Source: CAIYQJ01 sp963717255
GTDB lineage: Bacteria; Chloroflexota; Limnocylindria; Limnocylindrales; CSP1-4
Assembly: GCA_963717255.1 (NCBI GenBank)
Contig: CAVQVT010000016.1
Coordinates: forward strand, 1 to 64,000
DNA: 64,000 nucleotides
Direction: 5' to 3'
Shown here: piece after piece, positions 53,016 through 61,185 of the stretch
How the letters are laid out: each line of letters starts with the position of its first letter
How positions within the stretch are numbered: the first letter of the stretch is position 1
Notes under the pieces: generated by a model
Databases searched by the model: none
The model's input: the letters and a program-made list of their open reading frames with translations, nothing else
Told to the model about the DNA's origin: nothing
Position numbers and translations under genes: made by a program

Positions 53016-53921
53016 ATGTCCCCTGTGCTCGTGGCAGGCGCGACCGGCCTGGTCGGCAGCGACATCTGCCGCCGACTCGCCGGGGAGGGGATGCCGTTCC
53101 GGGCGCTCGTCCGCGCGTCGTCCGATCCGGCCAAGGTCGCCGCGCTCGAGTCCCTCGGCGCCGAGACCGTCGTCGGCGACGTGCGTGATGTCGCCTCCCT
53201 CGAGGCCGCGTGCGCCGGCGCCGACTGCGTCATCTCCACGCTGTCGGCCATGCCGTTCGCCTACGAGCCCGGTGTGAACGACATCGGCCCGACGGATCGA
53301 GACGGCACGATCGCGCTCGTGGACGCCGCCCGGCGTGCGGGTGCGCGCGGCTTCGTCTACATGTCGTTCTCCGGGAACATGGATCTCGACTTCCCACTGC
53401 GGAACACGAAGCGGGCGGTCGAGGCGCACGTGCGCGCGAGCGGACTCGACTGGACCGTCCTTCGGCCCGGCTACTTCATGGAGGTCTGGCTGAGCCCGGC
53501 GGTCGGCTTCGATGCCGCGAACGCATCGGCCACGATCTTCGGGCCCGGCGAGAATCCGATCAGCTGGATCGCCGTTCCGGACGTCGCAGAGTTCGCCGTC
53601 CGCGCGCTCGACGCGCCGGCGGCGCGGAACGCGACGCTGGAGCTCGGCGGGCCACAGGCGCTCTCCCCGAACGAGGTCGTGCGGATCTTCGAGCGCCACG
53701 TGGGCCGGCCGTTCACGGTGACGCACGTGCCGGTCGCGGCCCTGGAGGCCGCGCAGGCCGAGGCGCCGCACGACATGGGGCGGTCGTTCGCCGGCCTCCA
53801 GCGCTGCTACGCGGCGGGTGACCCGATCCCGATGGAGAAGATGCTCGAGGAGATCCCGATCCCGCTCACCTCGGTGGACGACTACGCGGCGACAGTGGCC
53901 GCCGGGCTCCGGGCGGGCTGA
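53016..53921 (+). CDS. NmrA-like NAD(P)-binding SDR protein
   Basis: A 301-residue atypical short-chain dehydrogenase. The nucleotide loop VAGATGLVGSDICRRL (GxxGxxG) opens the protein, followed by ALVRASSDPAKVAAL, VVGDVRDVASLEAACAGADC, FVYMSFSGNMD in place of the usual YxxxK active site, and WTVLRPGYFMEVWL. The family includes redox sensors and NAD(P)-dependent isomerases. The substrate is unknown. ATG 53016 has AGAGGAGGTCCACCC upstream, a strong ribosome site. Confidence 0.82.
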   Translation: MSPVLVAGATGLVGSDICRRLAGEGMPFRALVRASSDPAKVAALESLGAETVVGDVRDVASLEAACAGADCVISTLSAMPFAYEPGVNDIGPTDRDGTIALVDAARRAGARGFVYMSFSGNMDLDFPLRNTKRAVEAHVRASGLDWTVLRPGYFMEVWLSPAVGFDAANASATIFGPGENPISWIAVPDVAEFAVRALDAPAARNATLELGGPQALSPNEVVRIFERHVGRPFTVTHVPVAALEAAQAEAPHDMGRSFAGLQRCYAAGDPIPMEKMLEEIPIPLTSVDDYAATVAAGLRAG

Positions 53922-53940
53922 CGATCCGGTCGGGCGAACG

Positions 53941-53977
53941 CGAAGGCCCCCGCGGGCGCCGCCCGCGGGGGCCTTCG
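53941..53977. terminator. bidirectional terminator, perfect 17-base inverted repeat
   Basis: CGAAGGCCCCCGCGGGC (53941-53957) and its exact reverse complement (53961-53977) surround a 3-base loop. It lies between the convergent SDR gene (stop 53921) and the minus-strand DUF1269-type gene (stop 53991), so it can serve both. Confidence 0.8.
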
Positions 53978-53990
53978 ATCCGCGGGAGCG

Positions 53991-54614
53991 CTACTCGGCG
54001 GTCGTGTCGCCGGCGGCCTTCGCGGCCTGCTTGACGGCGTCGGCGGTCTCGTCGTCCACCGGGACGGCCTTGACGTCGGTCGCCTGCGGGATCGTCTCCT
54101 TCACCGCGTCGATCGCGGTGATCGACACGAGCGCGACGATGCCGGAGGTGCCGGGCTTGATGACGTCGGCGAGCTCGTCGGCCACAGCGCCGCGCTTCAG
54201 GAGGTTACCCGCCTTGCCGGCGAGCGCGCCGGCGATCCCGACCGTCGCGGCGCTCGCGAGGATCGACGGAGGGAAGATGATGCCGACGACGACGCCCGCC
54301 ACGGCACCCCAGAGGAAGCCGTTGCGTGTCGTGTGGTCCGTCATCTTCTGGATGTGGATCTTGCCCTGGTAGTCCGCGTTCACGACGAGGACGCCGTCGA
54401 TGTCGATGGCGCGCTTCATCTCCGCGTCGAGCAGGGCGCCGTAGGCGAGCTTCGCGGCATCCATGTCGGCGAACTGCGCGACGATGATCGCGGAGTCGCC
54501 CTGGACGGCGATCGCTGCCTCGGCCTGCACGCCGGCCTCGTCCTCGACGACTGCGGCGACGACCTCGACCGGCTCGGCGATCGTGTCGGGTGCCTTCGGG
54601 GTGTCTTCGGTCAT
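53991..54614 (-). CDS. DUF1269-type membrane stress protein
   Basis: A 207-residue protein. An acidic lead of about 40 residues is followed by SAIIVAQFADMDAAKLAYGA, the conserved DADYQGKIHIQKMTDHTT-like region (here VVNADYQGKIHIQKMTDHTT), a Gly/Ala-rich hydrophobic hairpin (GFLWGAVAGVVVGIIFPPSI and ATVGIAGALAGKAG) and KPGTSGIVALVS. This is the DUF1269 general-stress layout; such proteins are often induced by stress and bound to the membrane. AAGGAGG stands 4 bases before ATG 54614 on the minus strand. It is probably monocistronic. Confidence 0.8.
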   Translation of the reverse strand: MTEDTPKAPDTIAEPVEVVAAVVEDEAGVQAEAAIAVQGDSAIIVAQFADMDAAKLAYGALLDAEMKRAIDIDGVLVVNADYQGKIHIQKMTDHTTRNGFLWGAVAGVVVGIIFPPSILASAATVGIAGALAGKAGNLLKRGAVADELADVIKPGTSGIVALVSITAIDAVKETIPQATDVKAVPVDDETADAVKQAAKAAGDTTAE

Positions 54615-54732
54615 GGGGCCTCCTTGGGTCCTCGCGGATGGGGGGCGTCCTCGGCGGCCCGGGCGGGCCGCGGCGCTCGCCCGAGGATACCCTGCCGGCC
54701 GGTCGCCCGCCGCCGGGGAGTCGATGGGTCGG

Positions 54733-55425
54733 TCAGGCGGTCGGATCCACCACGCCCGCGGACACGGCCGCGGTGAGCATCCGCCTCTTCTCGCGGTGAC
54801 GTGCGGCCTTCGCGCGGTTCCCGCACGTCGCCATGTCGCACCACCGGCGGCGGCCGGTGGGGGACCGGTCGATGAACGCCTCGTTGCAGTCGGGGCTCTC
54901 GCAGATGCGCAGGCGCTCCGGCATGCCCTGGCTGAGCTCGCGCGCCAGAGACTCCGCGAGCCGGCCGAGCGCGCCCGCGATCGGGTCGCCGAGGTGCCGG
55001 TGGCCGAGCGAGACCCCGTCGGCGGAAGGCACCAGCACGTAGACGTAGTGGGTCCGCAGGATCCGGTTGACGGTCCGCAGGTCACCGCGCGACGGCGGAC
55101 GCCCGGCGACCGCCGCCTCGAGAAGACCCCGCATGGCATCGCGCACGCGGCGGATGATCCCGAGGTCGGCCGCGCCCGCCGCAGGGTCCTCTGCGTAGCG
55201 GGTCAGGAGGCGCGACCGTGCGTCGTCGTGAACCAGGTTGCGGGCCACGAACCACTCGATCGCGTCCGCTGGCCCGACGAACTCGCGCGCGCGCTTCCCG
55301 CGCACGAGCCGGCCGGTGTTCACGAAGTCGAGGCAGTCCTCGAGCGGGGCGTTGTGGCCGTGTCGGTCCGCCTCGTGGGGCTGCTCGTCGGAGACGAAGA
55401 GGGGGAGTCCGGGCGGTCGGGTCAT
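54733..55425 (-). CDS. CGNR zinc-finger transcriptional regulator
   Basis: A 230-residue protein. The N-terminal ABATE-like domain shows CLDFVNTGRLVRG and a helical middle. The C-terminal CGNR zinc finger reads RICESPDCNEAFIDRSPTGR and RRWCDMATCGNRAKAARHRE, with four Cys positioned for zinc. Zinc fingers of this type bind DNA. ATG 55425 lies a few bases after the expected transcript start of a TTGCAT-17-TATAAG promoter, and repeated GATAACCCC-like words fill the upstream region, suggesting autoregulation and control of the two microprotein genes opposite. Confidence 0.82.
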   Translation of the reverse strand: MTRPPGLPLFVSDEQPHEADRHGHNAPLEDCLDFVNTGRLVRGKRAREFVGPADAIEWFVARNLVHDDARSRLLTRYAEDPAAGAADLGIIRRVRDAMRGLLEAAVAGRPPSRGDLRTVNRILRTHYVYVLVPSADGVSLGHRHLGDPIAGALGRLAESLARELSQGMPERLRICESPDCNEAFIDRSPTGRRRWCDMATCGNRAKAARHREKRRMLTAAVSAGVVDPTA

Positions 55426-55427
55426 CT

Positions 55428-55520
55428 GGTAACCCCTTATACCTGCTTGACAGGTTATATGCAAGAGGGTTATCGTGAGGCGAGCAGATAACCCCTTCAG
55501 CGCTTCCAAGCGGTTACCCC
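55428..55520. promoter_or_regulatory. overlapping divergent promoters with repeated GATAACCCC-type operators
   Basis: Minus-strand promoter: TTGCAT (55464-55459), 17 bases, TATAAG (55441-55436). Plus-strand promoter: TTGACA (55447-55452), 17 bases, TTATCG (55470-55475). The two overlap. Operator-like words: GGTAACCCC 55428-55436, GGGTTATC 55467-55474, GATAACCCC 55487-55495, and GGTTACCCC 55512-55520. The second and third form a perfect 8-base inverted repeat with a 12-base spacer; one lies on a promoter element. Confidence 0.6.
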
Positions 55521-55545
55521 CGCCGACACAGTACGAAACGGACGG

Positions 55546-55674
55546 ATGGACGCCATGACCTTCATCGTGATCATCGCCGCGACGGTGCTCTTCGCGATCC
55601 TCGCGGGGCTCGCCACGACCGCCGGCACCGACTCCCGCCTCTCGTTCCGGGACGACGTCCGCCCCTGGATCTGA
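55546..55674 (+). CDS. 42-residue single-helix membrane microprotein
   Basis: Starts at ATG 55546 (or 55555) and reads MDAMTFIVIIAATVLFAILA with a continuous hydrophobic helix, then GTDSRLSFRDDVRPWI. It lies downstream of the plus-strand promoter opposite the CGNR regulator, with codons ending mainly in G or C. The combination of short helix and conserved-looking charged tail suggests a real gene; function unknown. Confidence 0.5.
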   Translation: MDAMTFIVIIAATVLFAILAGLATTAGTDSRLSFRDDVRPWI

Positions 55675-55732
55675 GCTCCTCCCCGGCCGGCCCGCCGGCC
55701 CGCCGGCCGCACCCCCGAAGGGAGGCACCGAC

Positions 55733-55888
55733 ATGCTGAACAGTGGAGTCGCGCTCCTTCTCGCGAAGGATCGGGCGGCCGAGCTCCAGCGTGAGGCCGA
55801 CCGCCACCACCATCGCCGACCGGTCCGCAGCCGCACGCTCGAGCTCCTCCTCCGGCGCCGCGGCGCGAACCGACCGTCGAGCCGCTGA
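55733..55888 (+). CDS. 51-residue basic microprotein
   Basis: ATG 55733 has AAGGGAGG 8 bases upstream, the best ribosome site in this region. The product begins MLNSGVALLLAKDRAAELQR and continues with EADRHHHRRPVRSR and an Arg-rich helix ending GANRPSSR. Likely co-transcribed with the preceding membrane microprotein under the CGNR regulator. It might bind nucleic acid or membrane lipid, but nothing shows which. Confidence 0.5.
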   Translation: MLNSGVALLLAKDRAAELQREADRHHHRRPVRSRTLELLLRRRGANRPSSR

Positions 55889-56034
55889 GGTCGCGTCCCA
55901 CCGAGTAGGCGCACCCCCGACGACTCGCCCGACACCCCCGTCGCCAGTGCGACGGGGGTGTCGGCGTCTCGGTGACGGACCACGGGCCCGACGCCGCGTG
56001 GCGCGCCCCGCTCCGGCGGCGCTCGTCCTGAGCG

Positions 56035-56040
56035 TAGACT
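56035..56040 (+). promoter_or_regulatory. -10 box placing a leaderless start at the PLP decarboxylase gene
   Basis: TAGACT followed by 7 bases (gccggcc) and ATG 56048. Confidence 0.5.
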
Positions 56041-56047
56041 GCCGGCC

Positions 56048-57586
56048 ATGACCGGGGAACCCGCGCCGACACCGGGTGACGAGATCGAGCCACTGGACCG
56101 GATCGACGCGCAACAGCGCGACGGCGTCGGCGATATGGAGCCCGAGCGGTTCCGGATCGCCGCCCATGCGGTCGTCGACGCGATGGCCGACTACCTTGCC
56201 GGGGTGCGCGCCTTCCCGGTGCTCCCGCCGGTGGAACCGGGGACGCTCCGTGGCCTCTTCCCCGCCGCCCCGCCCGCCGCGCCGGAGCCCGTGGGGGCGA
56301 TGCTCGCGGACGTCGCACGGCTGGTCGAGCCGAACACGACCCACTGGCAGCACCCGGGGTTCATGGCCTACTTCGCCACGACCGCGTCCGGTCCCGGGAT
56401 CCTGGCCGAGATGTTCGTCGCCGCTCTCGGCGCCAACGCCATGCTGTGGCGGACGTCGCCGGTCGCCACCGAGCTCGAGGAGGTGGTGGTCGACTGGCTG
56501 CGCGTCGCGCTCGGCCTGCCCGGGGACTTCGGCGGCCTGTTGACGGACACGGCGTCGACCTCGTCGCTCATCGCCCTGGGGGCGGCCCGTGAGGCGGCCG
56601 GAACCCACGCCGCCGCGCGGGGCATCGCGGGCCGCGACGACGTCCCGCGGCTGCGCGTCTACGCGTCCGCCGAGGCGCACTCGTCGATCGAGAAGGCGTG
56701 CATGACGCTCGGGCTCGGACGCGCTTCGCTCGTCCGGGTGCAGACCGACGACGCGCTCGCGATGGATGCCGACGCCCTTGCGGTGGCCATCGTGACCGAC
56801 CGGGCGGCCGGGATGCTGCCCATGGCCATCGTCGCGACGCTGGGCACGACGTCGTCCACCGCGGTCGACCCCGTGAGCGCCATCGCGGATGTCGCGGCGC
56901 GCGAGGGGCTGTGGCTGCACGTGGACGCCGCGTACGGCGGGGCGGCCGCGGTCGTCCCCGAGCGACGCGGTCCGTTCGCGGGGTGGGAGCGGGCCGACTC
57001 GATCGTGGTCAACCCGCACAAGTGGCTCTTCACCCCGCTCGACGCGTCGCTGCTCCTGTCGCGGCGCATGCCGGTGCTCCGCGACGCGTTCAGCCTGGTG
57101 CCCGAGTACCTGCGCACGCTGGACCGGGCGGCGCCCGTCCACGACTACAACGAGTACACCCCCGTGCTCGGACGCCGGTTCCGTGCGCTGAAGCTCTGGT
57201 TCGTCCTCCGGTACTTCGGCCTCGAGGGGATCCGTCGGCGGATCGACGCTCACTGCGCGTGGGCGGCGGAGCTGGCGGCGGCCGTCGACGCGGACCCCGA
57301 CTTCGAGCTGCTCGCGCCCGTGCCCTTCTCGACGGTGTGCCTCCGCGCGCGGCCGCGCGACCTCGCCGGTCGCGAGGACGAGCCGGCGGTCCACGCCGAC
57401 CTGGACGACCTCAACGAGCGCCTGCTCGATGCCGTGAACGCGACCGGGGAGGTGCTCCTCTCCCACACGCGCCTGCGCGACCGGTTCACGATCCGCGTCG
57501 CGATCGGGAGCCTTCACACGACGCGCGAGGACGTCACGCGCGCCTGGGGCACCCTCCGGGCCGAGGCCACCCGCCTCCAGGCGTGA
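56048..57586 (+). CDS. group II PLP-dependent amino acid decarboxylase (aromatic-type)
   Basis: A 512-residue enzyme. Seen: THWQHPGFMAYFATTASGPG (the substrate-pocket HP.F), ASTSSLIALGAAREAA, AHSSIEKACMTLGLG, VATLGTTSSTAVDPV, WLHVDAAYGGAAAVVPE, the PLP-lysine motif SIVVNPHKWLFTPLDASL, and LKLWFVLRYFGLEGIR. This is the Trp/Tyr/DOPA decarboxylase family (group II); the exact amino acid cannot be assigned. It stands alone behind its own -10 box. Length is normal with an N-terminal addition of about 25 residues. Confidence 0.85.
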   Translation: MTGEPAPTPGDEIEPLDRIDAQQRDGVGDMEPERFRIAAHAVVDAMADYLAGVRAFPVLPPVEPGTLRGLFPAAPPAAPEPVGAMLADVARLVEPNTTHWQHPGFMAYFATTASGPGILAEMFVAALGANAMLWRTSPVATELEEVVVDWLRVALGLPGDFGGLLTDTASTSSLIALGAAREAAGTHAAARGIAGRDDVPRLRVYASAEAHSSIEKACMTLGLGRASLVRVQTDDALAMDADALAVAIVTDRAAGMLPMAIVATLGTTSSTAVDPVSAIADVAAREGLWLHVDAAYGGAAAVVPERRGPFAGWERADSIVVNPHKWLFTPLDASLLLSRRMPVLRDAFSLVPEYLRTLDRAAPVHDYNEYTPVLGRRFRALKLWFVLRYFGLEGIRRRIDAHCAWAAELAAAVDADPDFELLAPVPFSTVCLRARPRDLAGREDEPAVHADLDDLNERLLDAVNATGEVLLSHTRLRDRFTIRVAIGSLHTTREDVTRAWGTLRAEATRLQA

Positions 57587-57675
57587 TGCGGGGGAGCGGT
57601 CGGCACGCCCCCGGGCCGTGACGTGGCATCATCCGGGCCACGACCGCCCTGCAGGGCGGCAGGAGGAATGGACAC

Positions 57676-58065
57676 GTGCCGCCGATCACCGCGCTCACCC
57701 GGATCGAGCCGATCCACCTCGAGAAGCTCGAGAGGCAAGGCGTCTTCACGACGGGCCTGCTGCTCGAGGTGTCGGCGACGCCGACGCGCCGCCAGACGCT
57801 GGCGGACCAGGTGGACGCGAGCACGAACGACGTCCTCGTCTGGCGCGACGAGGCGCTCCTCCTCAACCTGGCGAGGCTCGGTCCGGCCGAGCACGAACTC
57901 TTCATCCAGTCGCGGATGGCCGGCGTCTCGTATCTGACCGACCTGGACCTGGCGGTGGTCGAGTCGCGTCTCGCGCGCGCCGCCCAGGAGCTCAAGGTCC
58001 CGGCGCCCGACGCCTCCGTCGTCGAGATGTGGTGGGAGCAGGCGAAGACGCTCGAGGCCGAGTGA
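57676..58065 (+). CDS. DUF4332-like helix-hairpin-helix protein
   Basis: A 129-residue helical protein resembling DUF4332. Two HhH-like segments are visible: RIEPIHLEKLERQGVFTTGL with ADQVDASTNDVLVWRDEALL, and LARLGPAEHELFIQSRMAGV with SYLTDLDLAVVESRLARA. HhH modules normally bind DNA or protein without sequence preference. GTG 57676 lies 9 bases after AGGAGG. The stop overlaps the next gene by GTGA. Confidence 0.7.
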   Translation: MPPITALTRIEPIHLEKLERQGVFTTGLLLEVSATPTRRQTLADQVDASTNDVLVWRDEALLLNLARLGPAEHELFIQSRMAGVSYLTDLDLAVVESRLARAAQELKVPAPDASVVEMWWEQAKTLEAE

Positions 58066-58790
58066 CCGCCACGGCGAGTCCGGCCCCGGGCGCTGACGGC
58101 GCTCCGGTCGCCTCGACGCCGCGGGCCCTGGCGCTCTCCGCGGTCGCGGGCGTCTCGGCCGCGCTCGTCATCCTCGGGGTCGCGATCGCGCTCTTCTTCA
58201 ACCCGGCCTGGGTCGCGTTCGGGCAAGGTCGCGCCGCGGTCGACGTGTGGACCGGCTGGGACGCGGCGACGGTCCGCGCCGTCACCGACTCGGTGGTCAT
58301 CGAGGTCTTCCTGGGGCCTGGGACGTTCGCGCAGGCCGTGGGCGGCGTGCCCGTCTTCACGCCCGCGGAGGCCGGACACATGGCCGACGTGCGCGGGGTC
58401 GTCCTGGCCTTCGCGGTCGTCGTGCTCGTCGCCTTCGTGGCGCTCGTGGCGGCGTGGGTGGGCGACCGTCGCCGGGTGGCCTTCTGGCGGGGCGTCGCGA
58501 TCGCTGCGATGACCCTCGCCGTCGCCGTCATCGCGGTCGGTGGCTTCCTGGCCCTCTTCTTCGACGTCGCGTTCGAGGTCTTCCATCGCATCTTCTTCGC
58601 CGCGGGCTCGTACACCTTCGATCCCCGGACCGATCGGCTCGTGCAGCTCTTCCCGGAGGCGTTCTGGACGGAGACCTCCATCGCGCTCGCGGTCGTCGTC
58701 CTCGGGATCGCGATCGTCGTCGCGCTCGTGGCGCGCGGGCGCCGCCGAGCGGCGGTGCGCCGAATGGTGGCGCGCGGGGCGCCGGCCTGA
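58062..58790 (+). CDS. DUF1461-like integral membrane protein
   Basis: A 242-residue protein with about four transmembrane helices. After the first helix comes an extracytoplasmic loop with FLGPGTFAQAVGGVPVFTPA, then HMADVRGVVL, and later ALFFDVAFEVFHRIFFAAGS and FDPRTDRLVQLFPEAFWTET, the DUF1461/TIGR01906 pattern (H.EDV..L, FH..FF..., D.L..L.P..F...). The role is not known. It overlaps the DUF4332 gene and, by one base, the site-2 protease gene. Confidence 0.78.
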   Translation: MTATASPAPGADGAPVASTPRALALSAVAGVSAALVILGVAIALFFNPAWVAFGQGRAAVDVWTGWDAATVRAVTDSVVIEVFLGPGTFAQAVGGVPVFTPAEAGHMADVRGVVLAFAVVVLVAFVALVAAWVGDRRRVAFWRGVAIAAMTLAVAVIAVGGFLALFFDVAFEVFHRIFFAAGSYTFDPRTDRLVQLFPEAFWTETSIALAVVVLGIAIVVALVARGRRRAAVRRMVARGAPA

Positions 58791-59932
58791 TGCCGGCCCT
58801 CCACGGCCCCTCGTTCCGGCTCCTCGGGAGCGACGTGCAGCTGCACGTGAGCTGGGGCGCGGTGCTGCCGCTGCTCGCCGCGCTCGTCGCGCTGTCGCGG
58901 CTGCCGACGGTCCTGCCCGGCCTCGACCCGATCGCGGCGTGGAGCGCCGGCGTTGCCGCCGCGTTGCTCGCCCTCGTGGGTGCCGTCGCCCACGAGACGG
59001 GACACATGCTGGCCGCCCGCGCCCGACGCGTCCCCCACGGGCCCACGATCCTGTACTTCTTCGGCGGCGTGGACGCGAGCGACCGGCCCCTCTCGGGCGC
59101 CGGCGACGAGGGCCTCGTCGCGATCGCCGGGCCCGTGGCGAGCCTCGTCGTCGCCGCCGCGCTCGGAGGCCTCTCGGTCGCGGTCTCCTCCGTGACGGGC
59201 GACGCGGCCGCGGCGGTGGGCGAGGCGCTCGTGGTGGGCGCCGGCTTCAGCCTCCTCATCGGGCTGGTGAACCTGCTGCCCGGCGATCCGCTCGACGGCG
59301 GTCGCGTGGTCCACTCGATCGCCTGGCGCCTCACCGGCGAGCCGGTTCGCGCCCGCCGCACGACCGCGCGGGTGGGTCGCTCGGTCGGGCTCCTCATGGT
59401 GGGCGCGGGGTTCGTCGTGGCGCTCGCCGGCGATGTGACGAGCAGCGTCGTGCTGATCCTCGCGGGGTGGTTCGTCCGCACGGGCGCGGTCGCGGCGGAG
59501 CGTCGGGCGACCCTGCGCGACCTGGTGGCGGGCCTGACGGTGGCCGACGCGATGGACGCCGACCCACCCGAGGTCGCCACGACCCTGACGCTCGACACCT
59601 TCGGCCCCGCGGCCCTGGAGGCGGGCGACCACGACGCGTTCGCGGTCACGCGGGACGGGACGGTGGTGGGGGTGCTCGGTCTCCGCGCGATCCGCAAGCT
59701 CCGGCGGGACGTCTGGCCCCGGACGCGGGTCGAGGAGGCGATGGCGGGCATCGGCGACCTTCGCGCCCTCGGGCCGGACGGCGCGCTGTGGCCCGCGCTC
59801 GAGGAGCTGCAGCGCTCCGGCCGGGATGCGCTCCCGGTCCTGCGCGATGGGGCGTTCGTGGGGCTGCTCACCCGGCTGTCGGCGACCCGGAAGATCCGCG
59901 AGCGCGCCGCGGTGACGGGCCGCTCCGCCTGA
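58790..59932 (+). CDS. site-2 protease-like metallopeptidase with CBS domains
   Basis: A 380-residue M50 membrane peptidase. Seen: VQLHVSWGAVLPLLAALVAL, the zinc motif GAVAHETGHMLAARA, ILYFFGGVDAS, GLVNLLPGDPLDGGRVV (the second ligand motif) and about six helices. From about 245 a pair of degenerate CBS domains follows (TVADAMDADPPEV and DALPVLRDGAFVGLLTR). This is the Rv2625c/MJ0392-type S2P in which CBS domains gate proteolysis by ligand binding. The substrate is unknown. ATG 58790 overlaps the preceding stop (TGATG). Confidence 0.85.
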   Translation: MPALHGPSFRLLGSDVQLHVSWGAVLPLLAALVALSRLPTVLPGLDPIAAWSAGVAAALLALVGAVAHETGHMLAARARRVPHGPTILYFFGGVDASDRPLSGAGDEGLVAIAGPVASLVVAAALGGLSVAVSSVTGDAAAAVGEALVVGAGFSLLIGLVNLLPGDPLDGGRVVHSIAWRLTGEPVRARRTTARVGRSVGLLMVGAGFVVALAGDVTSSVVLILAGWFVRTGAVAAERRATLRDLVAGLTVADAMDADPPEVATTLTLDTFGPAALEAGDHDAFAVTRDGTVVGVLGLRAIRKLRRDVWPRTRVEEAMAGIGDLRALGPDGALWPALEELQRSGRDALPVLRDGAFVGLLTRLSATRKIRERAAVTGRSA

Positions 59933-60023
59933 CCCCGGGGCCCCGACGCGCGGACGCCGCCACGGACGGCGCGATCTGCGCGACGATGTCGGCGACCCGC
60001 GCGATGAGCACGAGGGAGTGACG

Positions 60024-60626
60024 ATGGATCCTGCGCCGCCGACCCGGAACGACCGCCGCCGCCTCACGCACGTGGACCGCGCCGGGCGGCCGCGGATGGT
60101 GGACGTGTCCGCGAAGCCGGCCACGCCGCGGCGCGCCATCGCGGAGGCGCTCGTGGCGATGGGGCCGGCCACGCTCCAGCTCGTGGTGGACGGCACGAAC
60201 GCGAAGGGTGACGTCCTCCTGGTCGCGGAGCTCGCCGGAGTCATGGCGGGGAAGCGCACGAGCGAGCTCATCCCCCTCTGCCATCCGCTCCCCCTGACGG
60301 ACCTCACGGTGTCGGCGACGCCGGACCGCCAGGCGGGCGGGGTCCGCGTCCGGGCGGAGGCTGCGACGACCGCTCAGACCGGCGTCGAGATGGAGGCGCT
60401 GACCGCCGCGTCCGTGGCCGCCCTGACCGTCTACGACATGGTCAAGGCGGTGGAGAAGGGGGTGGAGATCCGCTGGGTCCGCCTGCTCGAGAAGACCGGC
60501 GGGAAGAGCGGCGAGTGGCGCCGGCCGCCCGACCCGGCCGAGGGACCGGATGCGCGACGAGCATCACGCGGCCCGCGTCGCCCGGCCGTGCCGAAGCGCG
60601 GCGCACCCCGGCCGCGGGCGAAGTGA
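60024..60626 (+). CDS. moaC: cyclic pyranopterin monophosphate synthase MoaC
   Basis: A 200-residue enzyme of molybdenum cofactor synthesis acting with MoaA to form cPMP. Seen: RLTHVDRAGRPRMVDVSAKP, TNAKGDVLLVAELAGVMAGK, TSELIPLCHPLPLTDLTVS, TGVEMEALTAASVAALTVYD and MVKAVEKGVEIRWVRLLEKT with GGKSGEW. All conserved blocks are intact; an Arg/Pro-rich tail of about 35 residues is extra. ATG 60024 is preceded by GAGGGAG; GTG 60018 is in frame. MoaA is not in the window. Confidence 0.93.
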   Translation: MDPAPPTRNDRRRLTHVDRAGRPRMVDVSAKPATPRRAIAEALVAMGPATLQLVVDGTNAKGDVLLVAELAGVMAGKRTSELIPLCHPLPLTDLTVSATPDRQAGGVRVRAEAATTAQTGVEMEALTAASVAALTVYDMVKAVEKGVEIRWVRLLEKTGGKSGEWRRPPDPAEGPDARRASRGPRRPAVPKRGAPRPRAK

Positions 60627-60633
60627 CGTCGAC

Positions 60634-61185
60634 GTGACCGCGGAGCGTGACCGCGGTCGGCCGGCGGCCGTCGTCCTCACGGTCTCGGACGGCGTGGCGG
60701 CGGGCGCCCGCGAGGACGCCTCCGGACCTGCCGTGGAGGCGCGCCTGACCGCCCTCGGCTACGCCGTCTCGCGGGGCGTGGTGGCGGACGACCGCGCCGC
60801 GATCTCGGCGGCGATCGTGGCGGCCGCGGCCGGCGCGGCGCTCGTCGTGACGACCGGCGGTACGGGCCTCACCCCGCGTGACGTCACGCCCGAGGCGACG
60901 CTCGACGCCGTGGACCGGATCGTGCCCGGCCTCGCCGAGGCGATGCGCGCCGCGGGCCGCGCGCGGACCCCGCTCGCCGACCTGAGCCGCGCCGTCGTCG
61001 GGGCGCGCGGCGCCGCGCTCGTCGTGAACCTCCCGGGCAGCCCGCGCGGAGCGGTGGAGTCGCTGGAGGCGATCGAGCCCGTCCTCGCCCACGCGGTGGA
61101 GACGCTCGCGGGACCGTTCGACCACGCGGAGTGGAGCCGGGCGGCAGACCGCACCGACCAGGGGAGAGGGAGCGCCGGAGGATGA
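60634..61185 (+). CDS. MoaB/Mog-family molybdopterin-binding protein
   Basis: A 183-residue MPT-binding protein likely adenylylating molybdopterin. Seen: VLTVSDGVAAGAREDASGPA, VVTTGGTGLTPRDVTPEATL (the key TTGGTG loop), VPGLAEAMRAAG, LSRAVVGARGAALVVNLPGS and AVESLEAIEPVLAHAVETLAG. MoaB and Mog cannot be told apart here. GTG 60634 follows moaC; the stop overlaps the iron-sulfur oxidoreductase (ATGA), linking cofactor synthesis and the redox gene in one transcript. Confidence 0.88.
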   Translation: MTAERDRGRPAAVVLTVSDGVAAGAREDASGPAVEARLTALGYAVSRGVVADDRAAISAAIVAAAAGAALVVTTGGTGLTPRDVTPEATLDAVDRIVPGLAEAMRAAGRARTPLADLSRAVVGARGAALVVNLPGSPRGAVESLEAIEPVLAHAVETLAGPFDHAEWSRAADRTDQGRGSAGG

